Of a stretch of DNA of 64,000 nt, positions 27,196 through 36,229 are shown piece by piece. The stretch is from VAXT01 sp963850415 (lineage in GTDB: Bacteria; Actinomycetota; Thermoleophilia; Gaiellales; Gaiellaceae). The stretch is taken from the NCBI GenBank assembly GCA_963850415.1, contig CAWKLE010000002.1, positions 1-64,000 on the forward strand. The letters are read 5' to 3'. Below the pieces are notes generated by a model. It was given only the letters and a program-made list of their open reading frames with translations. It had not been told where the DNA came from and ran no database searches. Every line of letters starts with the position of its first letter. Within the stretch, counting starts at the first letter, position 1. A program made the translations under genes and the position numbers.

Positions 27196-28419
27196 GTGAT
27201 TTCGCAAATAACAACCCCCGAAACATTCGAGTTCGACGCGGTGGACGACGTTGTCGCCGACGTCGCGGCGGGGAAAATCGTGATTGTGACAGATGACGCC
27301 GACCGCGAGAACGAAGGCGACCTGGTGATGGCAGCGGAAAAGGCGACCGCGGCATCAGTGAACTTCATGGCCATGCATGGTCGCGGCTTGATTTGCGTTC
27401 CCATTTCGAACGGGCGCGCGGAACAGCTGGGTCTGAAGCGCATGGTCGCGGAAAATCGCGAAATGTATTCGACCGACTTCACCGTCTCAGTCGATGCCGC
27501 GGACGGCGTGACGACCGGCATCAGCGCGCACGATCGGGCCCGAACTATTCAGGTCATCGCCAATCCCATTTCCGAGCCGAATGATCTCGTGCAACCCGGC
27601 CATGTCTTTCCTTTGCGAGCAAAAGACGGCGGCGTCTTGCGCCGCGCTGGTCACACCGAAGCGGCAGTTGATCTGGCCACCATGGCCGGACTGCAGCCGG
27701 CCGGGGTGCTCTGCGAAATTCTGCATGACGACGGCACAATGGCGCGTTTGCCGGAGTTGATGCGGTTCCGCAAAAAACATGGCCTCCGCATTTGCACCAT
27801 TCAGAGTCTGATCGCGCATCGTCGGGTCCGCGAAAAATTGGTCGAGCGCGAACAAATCGTGAAAATGCCGACGGATTACGGCGATTTCGATTTGCATCTT
27901 TATCGTTCGAAACTGGATGGTTCACATCACCTCGCTCTGGTCAAAGGCACGATTTCGCCGAATAAACCAACGCTGGTGCGAGTGCACAGCGAATGCCTGA
28001 CCGGCGATGTTTTTGGTTCGCGACGCTGCGATTGTGGGAATCAGTTACACGCGGCCTTGCGCCAGATCTCGGAGGAAGGTGATGGCGTCCTTGTTTACAT
28101 GCGGCAGGAAGGGCGCGGGATTGGGTTGGCAGCCAAAATTCACGCCTACAAATTACAGGAAGAGGGCCTTGATACGGTGGAAGCGAACGCCAAGCTTGGC
28201 TTCCCGATGGATCTGCGCGATTATGGGTTGGGTGCACAAATTTTATTCGATCTCGGTGTGCGACAATTTCGTTTTCTGACGAATAACCCCAAGAAAGTGG
28301 TCGGACTGGAAGGCTACGGAATTCAAATGATCGAACAGGTGCCGATTCGCAGCCCGGCCAATCCGCACAACAAAAAATATCTCGAAACCAAAAAACAGAA
28401 AATGGGCCACTTATTATGA
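27196..28419 (+). CDS. ribBA: Bifunctional DHBP synthase / GTP cyclohydrolase II
   Basis: Two-domain riboflavin enzyme of 407 residues. The N-terminal RibB domain shows VTDDADRENEGDLVMAAEKA and the HTEAAVDLA block. The C-terminal RibA domain shows the zinc site SECLTGDVFGSRRCDCGNQL and the catalytic YMRQEGRGIGLAAKI, then DLGVRQFRFLTNNPKK. It makes both riboflavin precursors. Translation starts at GTG 27196. The ribH gene overlaps its stop by four bases and nusB follows, forming the classical ribBA-ribH-nusB operon. No riboswitch is visible upstream. Confidence 0.94.
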   Translation: MISQITTPETFEFDAVDDVVADVAAGKIVIVTDDADRENEGDLVMAAEKATAASVNFMAMHGRGLICVPISNGRAEQLGLKRMVAENREMYSTDFTVSVDAADGVTTGISAHDRARTIQVIANPISEPNDLVQPGHVFPLRAKDGGVLRRAGHTEAAVDLATMAGLQPAGVLCEILHDDGTMARLPELMRFRKKHGLRICTIQSLIAHRRVREKLVEREQIVKMPTDYGDFDLHLYRSKLDGSHHLALVKGTISPNKPTLVRVHSECLTGDVFGSRRCDCGNQLHAALRQISEEGDGVLVYMRQEGRGIGLAAKIHAYKLQEEGLDTVEANAKLGFPMDLRDYGLGAQILFDLGVRQFRFLTNNPKKVVGLEGYGIQMIEQVPIRSPANPHNKKYLETKKQKMGHLL

Positions 28420-28917
28420 GCGGACCCGCCGCTAATCCTCGCGTGTCGCAGTTTGTTCCGCCGCGACCGCGCGTCGTTGCGGCCAAGCACATCTTTGCCA
28501 TTGTGGCCAGTCAATTCAATCCGTCCTACGTGGAGGGATTGATCGATCACGCCACCCGAGGACTTACAAACGCCGTTGGCGAAGGTGGCGCTCCATCGAG
28601 TGCCAGGTGCATTTGAAATTCCGATCGTGGTGCGCGAGCTGGCCCAACAAAAAAAGGCGGACGTAATCCTCGCCCTCGGCGTCATTTTAAAGGGAAAGAC
28701 CAATCACGCGGACAATCTGTCCCGTTCCGTCACTGACGCCCTCCAGCGGATCGCGCTGGATTATGGCGTTCCGGTCATCAACTGCGTTCATACTTTTGCT
28801 GACGAACTGGACGCGCGCGAGCGTTGTCTTGAAGAAAAAATCAATCGCGGCACCGAGGCCGCGCGCGCGGCGATCGAAATCGCCAATGTGATGTCGGACC
28901 TGCGCACCCGACCGTAG
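28416..28917 (+). CDS. ribH: 6,7-dimethyl-8-ribityllumazine synthase, one frameshift
   Basis: Penultimate step of riboflavin synthesis. The N-terminal part (FAIVASQFNPSYVEGLIDHA) carries the substrate-binding Asn-Phe-type segment. After an indel near 28577 the frame continues with VALHRVPGAFEIPIVVRELA, the LALGVILKGKTNHADNLSRS block, and GVPVINCVHT. The joined protein is about 167 residues, a normal length. Riboflavin synthesis needs this gene, so the break is probably a sequence error. The start overlaps ribBA and the stop is two bases before nusB. Confidence 0.9.
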
Positions 28918-28919
28918 CA

Positions 28920-29363
28920 ATGGGCCGGCGGCGAGAGGCGCGCCAGGCAGCGCTGCAATATCATTTCTGGCGCGACATGCAGCACGGCGATAGCCCGGAA
29001 AAAATAGAAGATTTCTGGGAATTTCTTCCAAGCAAACCGCGCGTCCGCGAATTTGCCCAGCCGCTTATTGATGGAATGAATGCGCATCTGGCGGAAATCG
29101 ACGAACGCATTCGGCGATATGCCGAGAATTACGAGTTTCGTCGTATCGCCGCGGTTGATCGCAATGTTCTGCGCCTGGCCATTTATGAAATGTTATTTCG
29201 GGACGACATTCCACCTGTCGTCTCCATTAACGAAGCAATCGAGCTTGCGAAAAAATTCGGTGGGGCGGAATCGGGGCGTTTCGTCAACGGGATTCTCGAC
29301 CGGGTCCGGAAAGAACTGACACGACCGGCACGCCAAGCGGTGGTGAAGAGCAGCGCAGAATAG
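28920..29363 (+). CDS. nusB: Transcription antitermination factor NusB
   Basis: RNA-binding all-helical protein of 147 residues that, with NusE (S10), binds boxA in rRNA antitermination. The N-terminus RRREARQAALQYHFW is the RNA-binding helix. The C-terminus contains RIAAVDRNVLRLAIYEMLF and PPVVSINEAIELAKKFGG, then SGRFVNGILDRV, all typical of NusB. The frame is intact. It lies two bases after ribH, as in many bacterial riboflavin operons. Confidence 0.93.
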   Translation: MGRRREARQAALQYHFWRDMQHGDSPEKIEDFWEFLPSKPRVREFAQPLIDGMNAHLAEIDERIRRYAENYEFRRIAAVDRNVLRLAIYEMLFRDDIPPVVSINEAIELAKKFGGAESGRFVNGILDRVRKELTRPARQAVVKSSAE

Positions 29364-29375
29364 CGATCGGATATT

Positions 29376-29473
29376 TCGTCAACCCGAGCGGAGCGCAGCG
29401 TAGTCGAGGGATCCCGTTAACTTACCTTAAAGCTTGCGCAGCGGGATCCCTCGGCTTTCGCTCGGGATGACGA
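29376..29473. repeat. Inverted pair of TCATCCCGAGC-type repeats
   Basis: Two facing units fill the nusB-ftsY gap. The left one contains CAACCCGAGCGGAGCGC and TCGAGGGATCCCG; the right one contains GCGGGATCCCTCGG and CTCGGGATGACGAC. They share perfectly complementary GGGATCCC cores, could form a long stem-loop, and may end or attenuate the ribBA-ribH-nusB transcript. They stop ten bases before the ftsY start. Confidence 0.7.
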
Positions 29474-29483
29474 CATTCGCGGA

Positions 29484-30333
29484 ATGAAATTTTTCAAAAA
29501 CATCATCGAGAAATTTGCCGGTAAACCGGTCGATTGGGATGAGCTGGAAGAAGCGCTGATTCGCTCGGACATCGGAGTGCCCATGACGCTGCGGATAGTG
29601 AAGCAGCTTCAGGAACGCGACAGGGCCAGCCGGATTACGGCAAATGACATTAGCGAAGTGGCACAGGAAGAGATTGGTCGCGTTCTTCCAATCAATCCCC
29701 CACCCATTCGTCCTCTCCCGGCGCATCCAAAAGTCTTTTTGATCGTTGGCGTCAACGGAACCGGCAAGACAACCTCCACCGCCAAGCTGGCACATCTTTT
29801 CAAAACGAAACGCCACACGGTTTTATTGGCGGCAGCCGATACTTTTCGGGCGGCGGCAATCGAACAATTAGGGATTTGGGCAGAGCGAGTTGGCGTCGAA
29901 ATGATTCGCGGACAATACAACGCCGATCCAGCTGCGCTTTGCTATGAGGCGTATGAAGCGGCGGACAAACGCGATATCGAGTTTCTGATTTGTGACACCG
30001 CCGGCCGGCTCCACACGAAATCGAATCTGATGGGCGAACTCGCCAAAGTAAAACGCAGCCTGTCAAAACACGATCCGAATGCGCCGCATGAAATCCTGCT
30101 GGTGGTCGACGCGACTACGGGCAGCAACGCACTCGCCGCAAGCGAAACAATTTCACGAAGCGATCGGATTGACCGGACTGATCGTGACCAAACTCGACGG
30201 CAGCGGCAAAGGCGGAGTGGTTGTCGCAATTCAAGATGAACTTGGAATTCCGACGCGCTTTGTCGGAACAGGCGAGAAACTAGAGGATTTTAAGGAATTC
30301 AATGGGCGCGATTTCATCGCCAACATGATTTGA
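29484..30333 (+). CDS. ftsY: Signal recognition particle receptor FtsY, one frameshift
   Basis: SRP-type GTPase that docks ribosome-nascent-chain complexes at the membrane. N domain: DELEEALIRSDIGVPMTLRI. G domain: FLIVGVNGTGKTTSTAKLA (P-loop), AAADTFRAAAIEQL, CDTAGRLHTKSNLM, VVDATTGSNAL. After an extra base near 30135 the frame changes and continues GLIVTKLDGSGKGGVVVAI and GTGEKLEDFKEFN to the stop. The acidic A domain of longer FtsY proteins is missing, as in many phyla. It is essential, so I read the break as a sequence error. Confidence 0.92.
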
Positions 30334-30353
30334 GCTCAGCCGCGACAACACTC

Positions 30354-30386
30354 GGTCATCCGAGCGGAGCGAGGAACCTCACACTT
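30354..30386. repeat. TCATCCCGAGC-type repeat, single unit
   Basis: GGTCATCCGAGCGGAGCGAG followed by GAACCTCACAC, one divergent copy between ftsY and the MFS gene. Confidence 0.55.
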
Positions 30387-30470
30387 GGTCACGCCCTTTC
30401 GGACAATCGCGAGAAGCATTCCATGCAGCAAACAGGGACTTTTGCCTTAAATATGCTTTGATCTAAAGGC

Positions 30471-31990
30471 GTGGCGCAGATCACTCCGCCGACTCCGGCT
30501 TTGGAAGAACCACTTGGGCCTGTTGAAACGGGCGGACTGCGAGGATTTGTGGCGAAGTTCACCGTCCTCAAAGGCGCACAACGGGAGCTTTGGCTGACCT
30601 TCGCCATAAAGCTACTCATCATCTGCGCCTATTCGATTACCAATAAGACGTTGATTTTATGGCTCTCGTCGGACCTTGGGTTCAGTGATCAAGCAGCGGG
30701 AGCCTTAGTCGGCTGGGTCTGGGCGCCGGCGATGACAGTGTTCACGCTGCTGGCCGGCTCGCTCACCGATGCGCTTGGCCTTCGGCGAACTTTTTTCCTC
30801 GGTGTCACTATCTGCCTCATGGCGCGCGCAGTGATGGTCTTCACGACGGTGAAATGGTTGGCGCTGGCCGGCGGCTTATTTCCGTTAGTGATCGGCGAAG
30901 CGTTGGGCACGCCGGTATTAATCGCCGCGGCGCGACGATATTCGACCACGCGACAACGTTCGATCTCCTTCTCGATGATCTATATGGTGATGAATGTTGG
31001 CTATCTAATTGCTGGCACCATTTTCGACTACGTGCGCCATTCGTTAGGCGAGTATGGTTATCTAAATCTCCTTGGATTACACATAACGACGTATCGCACG
31101 CTTTTCCTCGCGAGCCTCGGTTTCGAGGTTCTGCTTTTTCCGACAATTTATTTTCTGCGCCGAGGAGCTGAGGTGACAGACGAAGGCATTAGATTCAACG
31201 CCGAGCCGGTGAGGCACGCCACGGGCGCGCTCTGGAACCGCATCTGGCTAACCGTTCGCGACAGCGCCATCGATACTGTCGCGCTATTTAAGCGGCTACT
31301 CGGTCAGTCCGGTTTTTATCGGCTTCTTGCTTTTCTTCTCTTGATTGGATTTCTGAAGCTGATCTTCCTACAGATGGACTACGTATTTCCAAAATTCGGT
31401 ATCCGCGAGTTAGGGAATGGCGCTCCGATCGGTCACCTGTCGAATATCAATTATATTCTCATCATCATTCTGGTGCCAGTCATTGGCGCGCTAACGCAAG
31501 AGTATTCCGCCTACAGAATGGTGGTCGTAGGGGGGGCAATTTACGCCGCATCTGTTTTTGTTATGGCTTTACCGACGATGTGGTTTCAACGACCCGCTCA
31601 AGGTTTCATTGGGCAATGGATTGGTCACGGTTATCTGGAGTGCAGGGAAGCATTCACCCATACTACGTAATGATCGCAATCTACATATCGATCTTCTCAA
31701 TCGGCGAAGCTTTTTATTCGCCGCGCGTATACGAGTATGCCGCGGCCATAGCTCCCAAGGGCCAGGAAGCTTCCTATGGCGCCCTCTCCTACATCCCATT
31801 CCTTATCGGAAAACTCCTCGTTGGAACCGGAGGCTGGTTGCTAGCTGCCTTTTGCCCAGCACAAGGTCCACGAAACTCCGGGAGGATGTGGCTGATCTTT
31901 GCACTGGCGGCATCGATCGCGCCGATTGGATTGGTTGCGCTACGGCGCTACATTCGCGTGCCCGAGGCGGGACGTAAACAGACGAGCTGA
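30471..31990 (+). CDS. Major facilitator superfamily transporter (POT/peptide-transporter-like), one frameshift
   Basis: Polytopic protein of about 505 residues. Early helices contain WLTFAIKLLIICAYSITNKT and GWVWAPAMTVFTLLAGSLTD, followed by ALGLRRTFFLGV, an MFS loop 2-3 motif. Later segments include FDYVRHSLGEYGYLNLLG and LIFLQMDYVFPKFGIREL. One missing base near 31640 moves the last three helices (SIHPYYVMIAIYISIFSIGE and on) into another frame, ending at 31990. The FLQMDYVFPK-type segment and general layout resemble proton-coupled oligopeptide carriers, but the substrate is uncertain. The start is GTG 30471. Confidence 0.8.
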
Positions 31991-32015
31991 TCGAGCTGTC
32001 TAACGTTCGTTCGCC

Positions 32016-32639
32016 ATGATCAACTTACCTAAACGACCGGCGCCACGCTCGCGTTTTCTGCTCGTCTTTTGCGTGATGGTTCTGATGGGGTTGCTCGGCG
32101 CGCAGATGTTTTTAAACCGTGCCGGCGCACAAAAACAGGAGGAGAAAAAAGTGCAAACAACTACTGATCCATCATCCAGCGTTGCACCAGCAGCGACAAC
32201 AAAGCCTACTGACAAAGAGTTAAAGCAGAAGCTGACGCCGGAGCAATACTACGTGACACAGAAATGTGGCACCGAGCCCCCGTTCAACAACGCCTACTGG
32301 AACAATCACACGCCAGGGATTTACGTCGATGTCGTCACCGGTGAACCGCTTTTCACTTCGCTCGACAAATTCGATAGCGGAAGCGGCTGGCCCAGTTTCA
32401 CCAAACCGATCGCCAAAGAAAAGGTGGTCGAGAAATCCGATCGCACCCTGGGAATGGATCGGACCGAAGTCCGCGGCGCGAAAAGCGATGCCCATCTCGG
32501 CCATGTCTTTGACGATGGGCCCGGTCCAAATGGACTGCGCTACTGCGTCAATTCTGCCGCCCTCCGTTTCATACCGGTCGAGAAATTAAAAGAAGAAGGT
32601 TACAGCCAATTTCTGCCGCTGTTCGCGGGGAAGAAATAA
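32016..32639 (+). CDS. msrB: Membrane-anchored peptide-methionine (R)-S-oxide reductase
   Basis: Repairs methionine-R-sulfoxide in proteins. An N-terminal helix (FLLVFCVMVLMGLLGAQMFL) anchors it, so the domain should face the periplasm. The MsrB domain shows GIYVDVVTGEPLFTSLDKFD, SGSGWPSFTKPI, then AHLGHVFDDGPG and the active-site LRYCVNSAALRF with the catalytic cysteine. Many MsrB proteins have a resolving cysteine at the SGCGWPSF position; here it is Ser. The zinc-binding CxxC pairs are also absent. The frame is intact. A second paralogue at 50464-51054 lacks the catalytic Cys. Confidence 0.9.
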   Translation: MINLPKRPAPRSRFLLVFCVMVLMGLLGAQMFLNRAGAQKQEEKKVQTTTDPSSSVAPAATTKPTDKELKQKLTPEQYYVTQKCGTEPPFNNAYWNNHTPGIYVDVVTGEPLFTSLDKFDSGSGWPSFTKPIAKEKVVEKSDRTLGMDRTEVRGAKSDAHLGHVFDDGPGPNGLRYCVNSAALRFIPVEKLKEEGYSQFLPLFAGKK

Positions 32640-32665
32640 GGTCTGCCGGGTCAGCCGCACACTCC

Positions 32666-34210
32666 TCAGTTTTCCGTGCCCATGCGAGTTGCGTTAACGA
32701 ATTCCTCGGTCCGATGATCAATCTGCCGGCCCTGGCGTCCTCGATTTTCGTGAATGTAAAGCCTCTTGTGTTGCGCAGTGACAACCGAAGGCGGCGGCAG
32801 ACTGATTTCGTATTTTACCCGCCGGCGGTGATCGGCGAGTTGGAGCTCGGGACGATACACGCTGTTGAACTTCCACAGCATCCGGATGAAATTGGTTTGT
32901 CCGCGAAGCAATTTCCGGATGACAATTCCCGCGCACTGGCCCAGCGCCGCCCAGCCCAGATTTTTACGGGCGAGCACGCGCTGGCATTCCACAAGTTCCT
33001 TGTAAAATTCCGGTAGCGGCAACTTGGTCGGCAACACCGCGTGCTGGATGTCGAACAGCCGGTAGTCGCGGGTCGTAAGACGACGCGATTCGGTATGCCA
33101 GGTTTCCGTGCCGGGATAGGGCGTATTAATGCTGATATTAACGACCTCGGGAACTTCCAGGCACCAGTCACGCACGACCTTGAAGCGTTCGCGGTCCCAC
33201 GAGGGATCGGCAATGATGTTGACTGCAACGTTTATGTCGAGCGAGCGGGCATACTTGAGTGCTTCAAAATTTTTGGAGAGTGTGATGCGCTTTCGGTAAC
33301 GCTTGAGCCCCTCCTCGTCGATTGCTTCAAGACCGAGGAACATGGTATTCAGGCCGAGTCGCTTCCAAAGTTCGAAGACCTTCTTGTTGCGCAAGAGCAC
33401 ATCGCCGCGCGTTTCGAGATAGTAACGTTTCCTGATTCCGCGGCGGGCAATCGCTTCGCCAAGCTGCATACCGTGCTCGGCTTGAATGAAGGCTACGTCG
33501 TCCACGATAAAAATTCCCGGCTCGCGGACTTGTGCCAGTTCCTCGACCGCGCGCTCCGGTGTCTTCACGCGGTAGTTGCGACCATAGAACGTCCACGCAC
33601 TGCAAAAGACACAGTCCCATGGACAGCCCCGGCTGAACTCGATGGACGCAGCCGGATCGAGCTGGCCTATGAAATATTTCCGGCGATGCCGAACGATATC
33701 GCGCGCAGGCAAGAGATCATCCAGCGATTTCACGAAGGTTGGCGGCGGCCCGCGATGATCGAGTGTTACGCAGCCAGGCACCTCCCTCAGGTTCGCCCGA
33801 TCTTTGGCGAGAGCATCCAGCAGGCTGGTGATCGCGGTTTCGCCTTCGCCAATCAGCACGCAATCCACAGCGCCCGCAGTGTGGCGCAAAATCTCCTCCG
33901 GAATGAACGAGACGCTGTGCCCCCCGACAGAGATAAAAGCAGTGGGCAATAAGCCGCGCGTGGCGCGGGCAAGATCAATAATTTCTGGAACATTGGCGAG
34001 ATAATTGACAGAGAATGCGATAACGTCCGGCCGCCAGCGTCGAATCAGATGGAAAAAGTTCCGGTGCGATTCGCATTGCAAATCAATCAAACGGACCGAG
34101 TGGCCCGCCTCCCGGGCAGCTGCGGCGACAAGCTCAAGACCCAGCGGCTCAAGACGAAGATAAATCTTCGAATACATCAAGCAACTCGGGTGAACTGCGA
34201 GTAATTTCAT
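32666..34210 (-). CDS. hpnR: Hopanoid C-3 methylase (B12-binding radical SAM)
   Basis: Methylates hopanoids at C-3. The N-terminal cobalamin-binding-like domain starts MKLLAVHPSCLMYSKIYLRL and contains VNYLANVPEIIDLA. The radical SAM motif is SRGCPWDCVFCSAWTFYGRN (CxxxCxxC). After it come DDVAFIQAEHGM, YYLETRGDVLLRNKKVF and FLGLEAIDEEGLKRYRKRIT. The later part has NTPYPGTETWHTESRRLTTR and QTNFIRMLWKFN. The whole chain matches my recollection of HpnR over its full 514 residues. Intact frame. Together with the squalene/phytoene synthase at 1.9-3.0 kb it suggests a 3-methylhopanoid producer; the cyclase gene is not in this window. Confidence 0.88.
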   Translation of the reverse strand: MKLLAVHPSCLMYSKIYLRLEPLGLELVAAAAREAGHSVRLIDLQCESHRNFFHLIRRWRPDVIAFSVNYLANVPEIIDLARATRGLLPTAFISVGGHSVSFIPEEILRHTAGAVDCVLIGEGETAITSLLDALAKDRANLREVPGCVTLDHRGPPPTFVKSLDDLLPARDIVRHRRKYFIGQLDPAASIEFSRGCPWDCVFCSAWTFYGRNYRVKTPERAVEELAQVREPGIFIVDDVAFIQAEHGMQLGEAIARRGIRKRYYLETRGDVLLRNKKVFELWKRLGLNTMFLGLEAIDEEGLKRYRKRITLSKNFEALKYARSLDINVAVNIIADPSWDRERFKVVRDWCLEVPEVVNISINTPYPGTETWHTESRRLTTRDYRLFDIQHAVLPTKLPLPEFYKELVECQRVLARKNLGWAALGQCAGIVIRKLLRGQTNFIRMLWKFNSVYRPELQLADHRRRVKYEISLPPPSVVTAQHKRLYIHENRGRQGRQIDHRTEEFVNATRMGTEN

Positions 34211-34656
34211 CTGCTTCGCACAGGTGTTGGTCTATTCGATTTTCCCAAAGACTGAAAGCACGTTGTTCTCTTCGCGCAACGAGGGCGTTTGGCGATCAAA
34301 GAGCATTCCTCGCGCGGTGTGCGCGCGGGGAAAGTTTTCATAAAGGTCAGCGATATTGCCATCATACAGCTCGGAGAAAATTCGATCCTGAATCATAGCT
34401 CGTTCGCCACGGTCCTTTCCACACGCGCGCGCGAGAGAGAGGAGAGAGCGTCCATGAACACCGTCCTGAACGGAAAACACCCGGATAGATCAACAAAGGA
34501 CCTGATCAATCGGCCAAGCGTGAATCTCCATGAAGCTGCACGTTGGCAGACAACTTAGATCAGCACTGAAATCGGCGGACTTGTTCTCACTCCGGTTCTC
34601 ATTCGATCAATTTCCAGCGCCTTATTTAACATAAGTAGCTTGTAGTCGATTAGATG
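34211..34656. other. Intergenic stretch between hpnR and tRNA-Cys
   Basis: About 450 bases. It holds the doubtful small minus-strand frame at 34232-34396 and no other convincing gene. A run of CGCGCGCGAGAGAGAGGAG lies near 34427. No REP-like palindrome stands out, which is unusual for a gap of this size here. Confidence 0.4.
34232..34396 (-). CDS. Possible small protein of unknown function
   Basis: A 54-codon frame starting MIQDRIFSELYDGNIADLYE and ending VLSVFGKIE, just upstream of hpnR on the same strand. Its composition is plausible for a soluble peptide. The frame stays open further upstream to 34480 with a less protein-like stretch. No homologue is recognised. The gap to the hpnR start is 21 bases. 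It could be a chance frame. Confidence 0.3.
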   Translation of the reverse strand: MIQDRIFSELYDGNIADLYENFPRAHTARGMLFDRQTPSLREENNVLSVFGKIE

Positions 34657-34728
34657 AGGCGGGGGCGGGAATCGAACCCGCGAATAGCGGTTTTGCAGAC
34701 CGCGACCTTACCACTTGGCTACCCCGCC
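34657..34728 (-). tRNA. tRNA-Cys (GCA)
   Basis: Read on the minus strand, the gene starts GGCGGGGTAGCCAAGTGGTA (acceptor and D-arm). The anticodon stem-loop CGGTCTGCAAAACCG gives anticodon GCA. The T-arm GCGGGTTCGATTCCCGC and closing CCCCGCC complete a 72-base cloverleaf. The discriminator base is U, as expected for tRNA-Cys. The 3' CCA is not encoded in the genome. Confidence 0.95.
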
Positions 34729-34837
34729 GTTGCGAGAGCGCGAAAGTATCGAGTCAGCGAGGAGTGTCAACGCGCGAAAATGCGATAACTAAACGCTGAA
34801 TTTAACGATTAGCGATTCCGGATTAATCGTAAGTTGC

Positions 34838-36117
34838 ATGACGTGACTTCTCGTCGTCGCAACTTTTCGCCCGCGCTCCCGGCGAATCCCCGGCGGCGTG
34901 AATTCGCCGGTGCGCGCTTTTCGCGGCCGTCGGGCGGCGAACCGTTTTTTGTCGAGCGCGCGGAGGGCTCGAGGATTTGGGACGTCGATGGCGACGAATA
35001 CATCGATTACGTCGGCAGCTGGGGCCCGGCCATTCTCGGACACGCGCCTCAAGTTGTCGTCGATGCGATCCGCGATGCGGCGCCGCGAGGCGTCAGTTTC
35101 GGCATTCCCAATCCTCTCGAAGTCGAAATGGCGGAACTGATCTGCGCATGGATGCCGTCGATCGAAAAAGTGCGGATGGTGAACAGTGGCACAGAGGCAA
35201 CGATGTCCTGCCTCCGACTCGCGCGGGGATTCACTAAACGCGACAAAATCGTCAAGTTCGCCGGTTGCTATCATGGCCACGTTGATTCGCTGCTGGTAAA
35301 AGCCGGCAGTGGTGCGCTCACTCATGGCCAGCCAGACAGCGCGGGCATCCCGGGAGCAGTTGCGGGCGAAACAATTGTCCTTCCTTTCAATAATATCGAA
35401 TCAGTCCGCTCCGCCTTTCGCGAAAACAAGGACCACATCGCCGGCGTCATTCTGGAACCAATTCCGGCAAACGCCGGATTATTTTTCCCGCGCAAGGATT
35501 TCCTTCATCAACTTCGCGAAGAATGCACGCAAAACGGCGCGGTCTTGATCTTCGATGAAGTGATGACTGGTTTCCGTGTTGCGCGAGGCGGCGCGCAACA
35601 ACTTTATGGAATTCGGCCTGATCTGACGGCGCTTGGCAAAGTCATTGGCGGTGGTTTGCCGGTTGGGGCGTTCGGCGGCCACGCGGAAATTATGGATTGC
35701 CTCTCGCCCGTTGGACCGGTTTACCAGGCGGGAACGCTTTCTGGAAATCCGCTGGCCATGGCGGCAGGGTTGGCACAATTGTGGGAACTTGATCGGATCG
35801 ATGGCTGGAAACTACTGGAAGATCTCGGTGCAAAACTGGAGAGCAGGTTGACCAACGCGATCTCAGGGAAGGAGCTCACCTTGCATCGCATCGGTTCGAT
35901 GTTTTGTCTCTTTTTCGCCAGTGGTCCGATCTTCGATCTGGAATCCGCGCAGCGCAGCGATACCAAAAAATTCGCGCAGTTTTTTCACTCATGTCTCGAC
36001 CGCGGCATCTATTTTCCGCCGTCGCAATTCGAGACCGCATTTATTTCCGCGGCTCACAGCGACGAAGACATCGAGCAAACTGCTCGCGTTGTAGGCGAAG
36101 CCCTGGCAAGTTTGTAG
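34838..36117 (+). CDS. hemL: Glutamate-1-semialdehyde 2,1-aminomutase, N-terminal frameshifts
   Basis: PLP enzyme forming 5-aminolevulinate in the C5 heme pathway. The main frame has SRIWDVDGDEYIDYVGSWGP, AGCYHGHVDSLLVKAGSG, LIFDEVMTGFRVARGG and the PLP-lysine segment ALGKVIGGGLPVGAFGG. The normal start region (SQLFARA..IPGGVNSPVRAF) is present but spread over other frames between 34845 and 34915, so two or three indels have to be corrected. ATG 34838 is then the likely start. The stop codon TAG at 36115-36117 lies inside a GTAG-headed palindrome. Works in the same pathway context as HemW. Confidence 0.9.
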
Positions 36118-36171
36118 AGGCGGGCGTGCAGCCTGCAAACTTCTGAAAGCAGCCGGCCCGGCTGCCTCTAC
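36114..36171. repeat. GTAG-headed REP pair downstream of hemL
   Basis: GTAGAGGCGGGCGTGCAGCC at the left and, inverted, GGCCCGGCTGCCTCTAC at the right. The left GTAG includes the hemL stop codon. The inner GCAGCCGGCCCGGCTGC is a near-perfect palindrome. This is a third sequence type sharing the GTAG head. Confidence 0.65.
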
Positions 36172-36229
36172 CGTTCTCTACCGTCAAAATTTTTGCGTAC
36201 ATCTTCGGCATGGTCTAGGAAAGCCCGCT

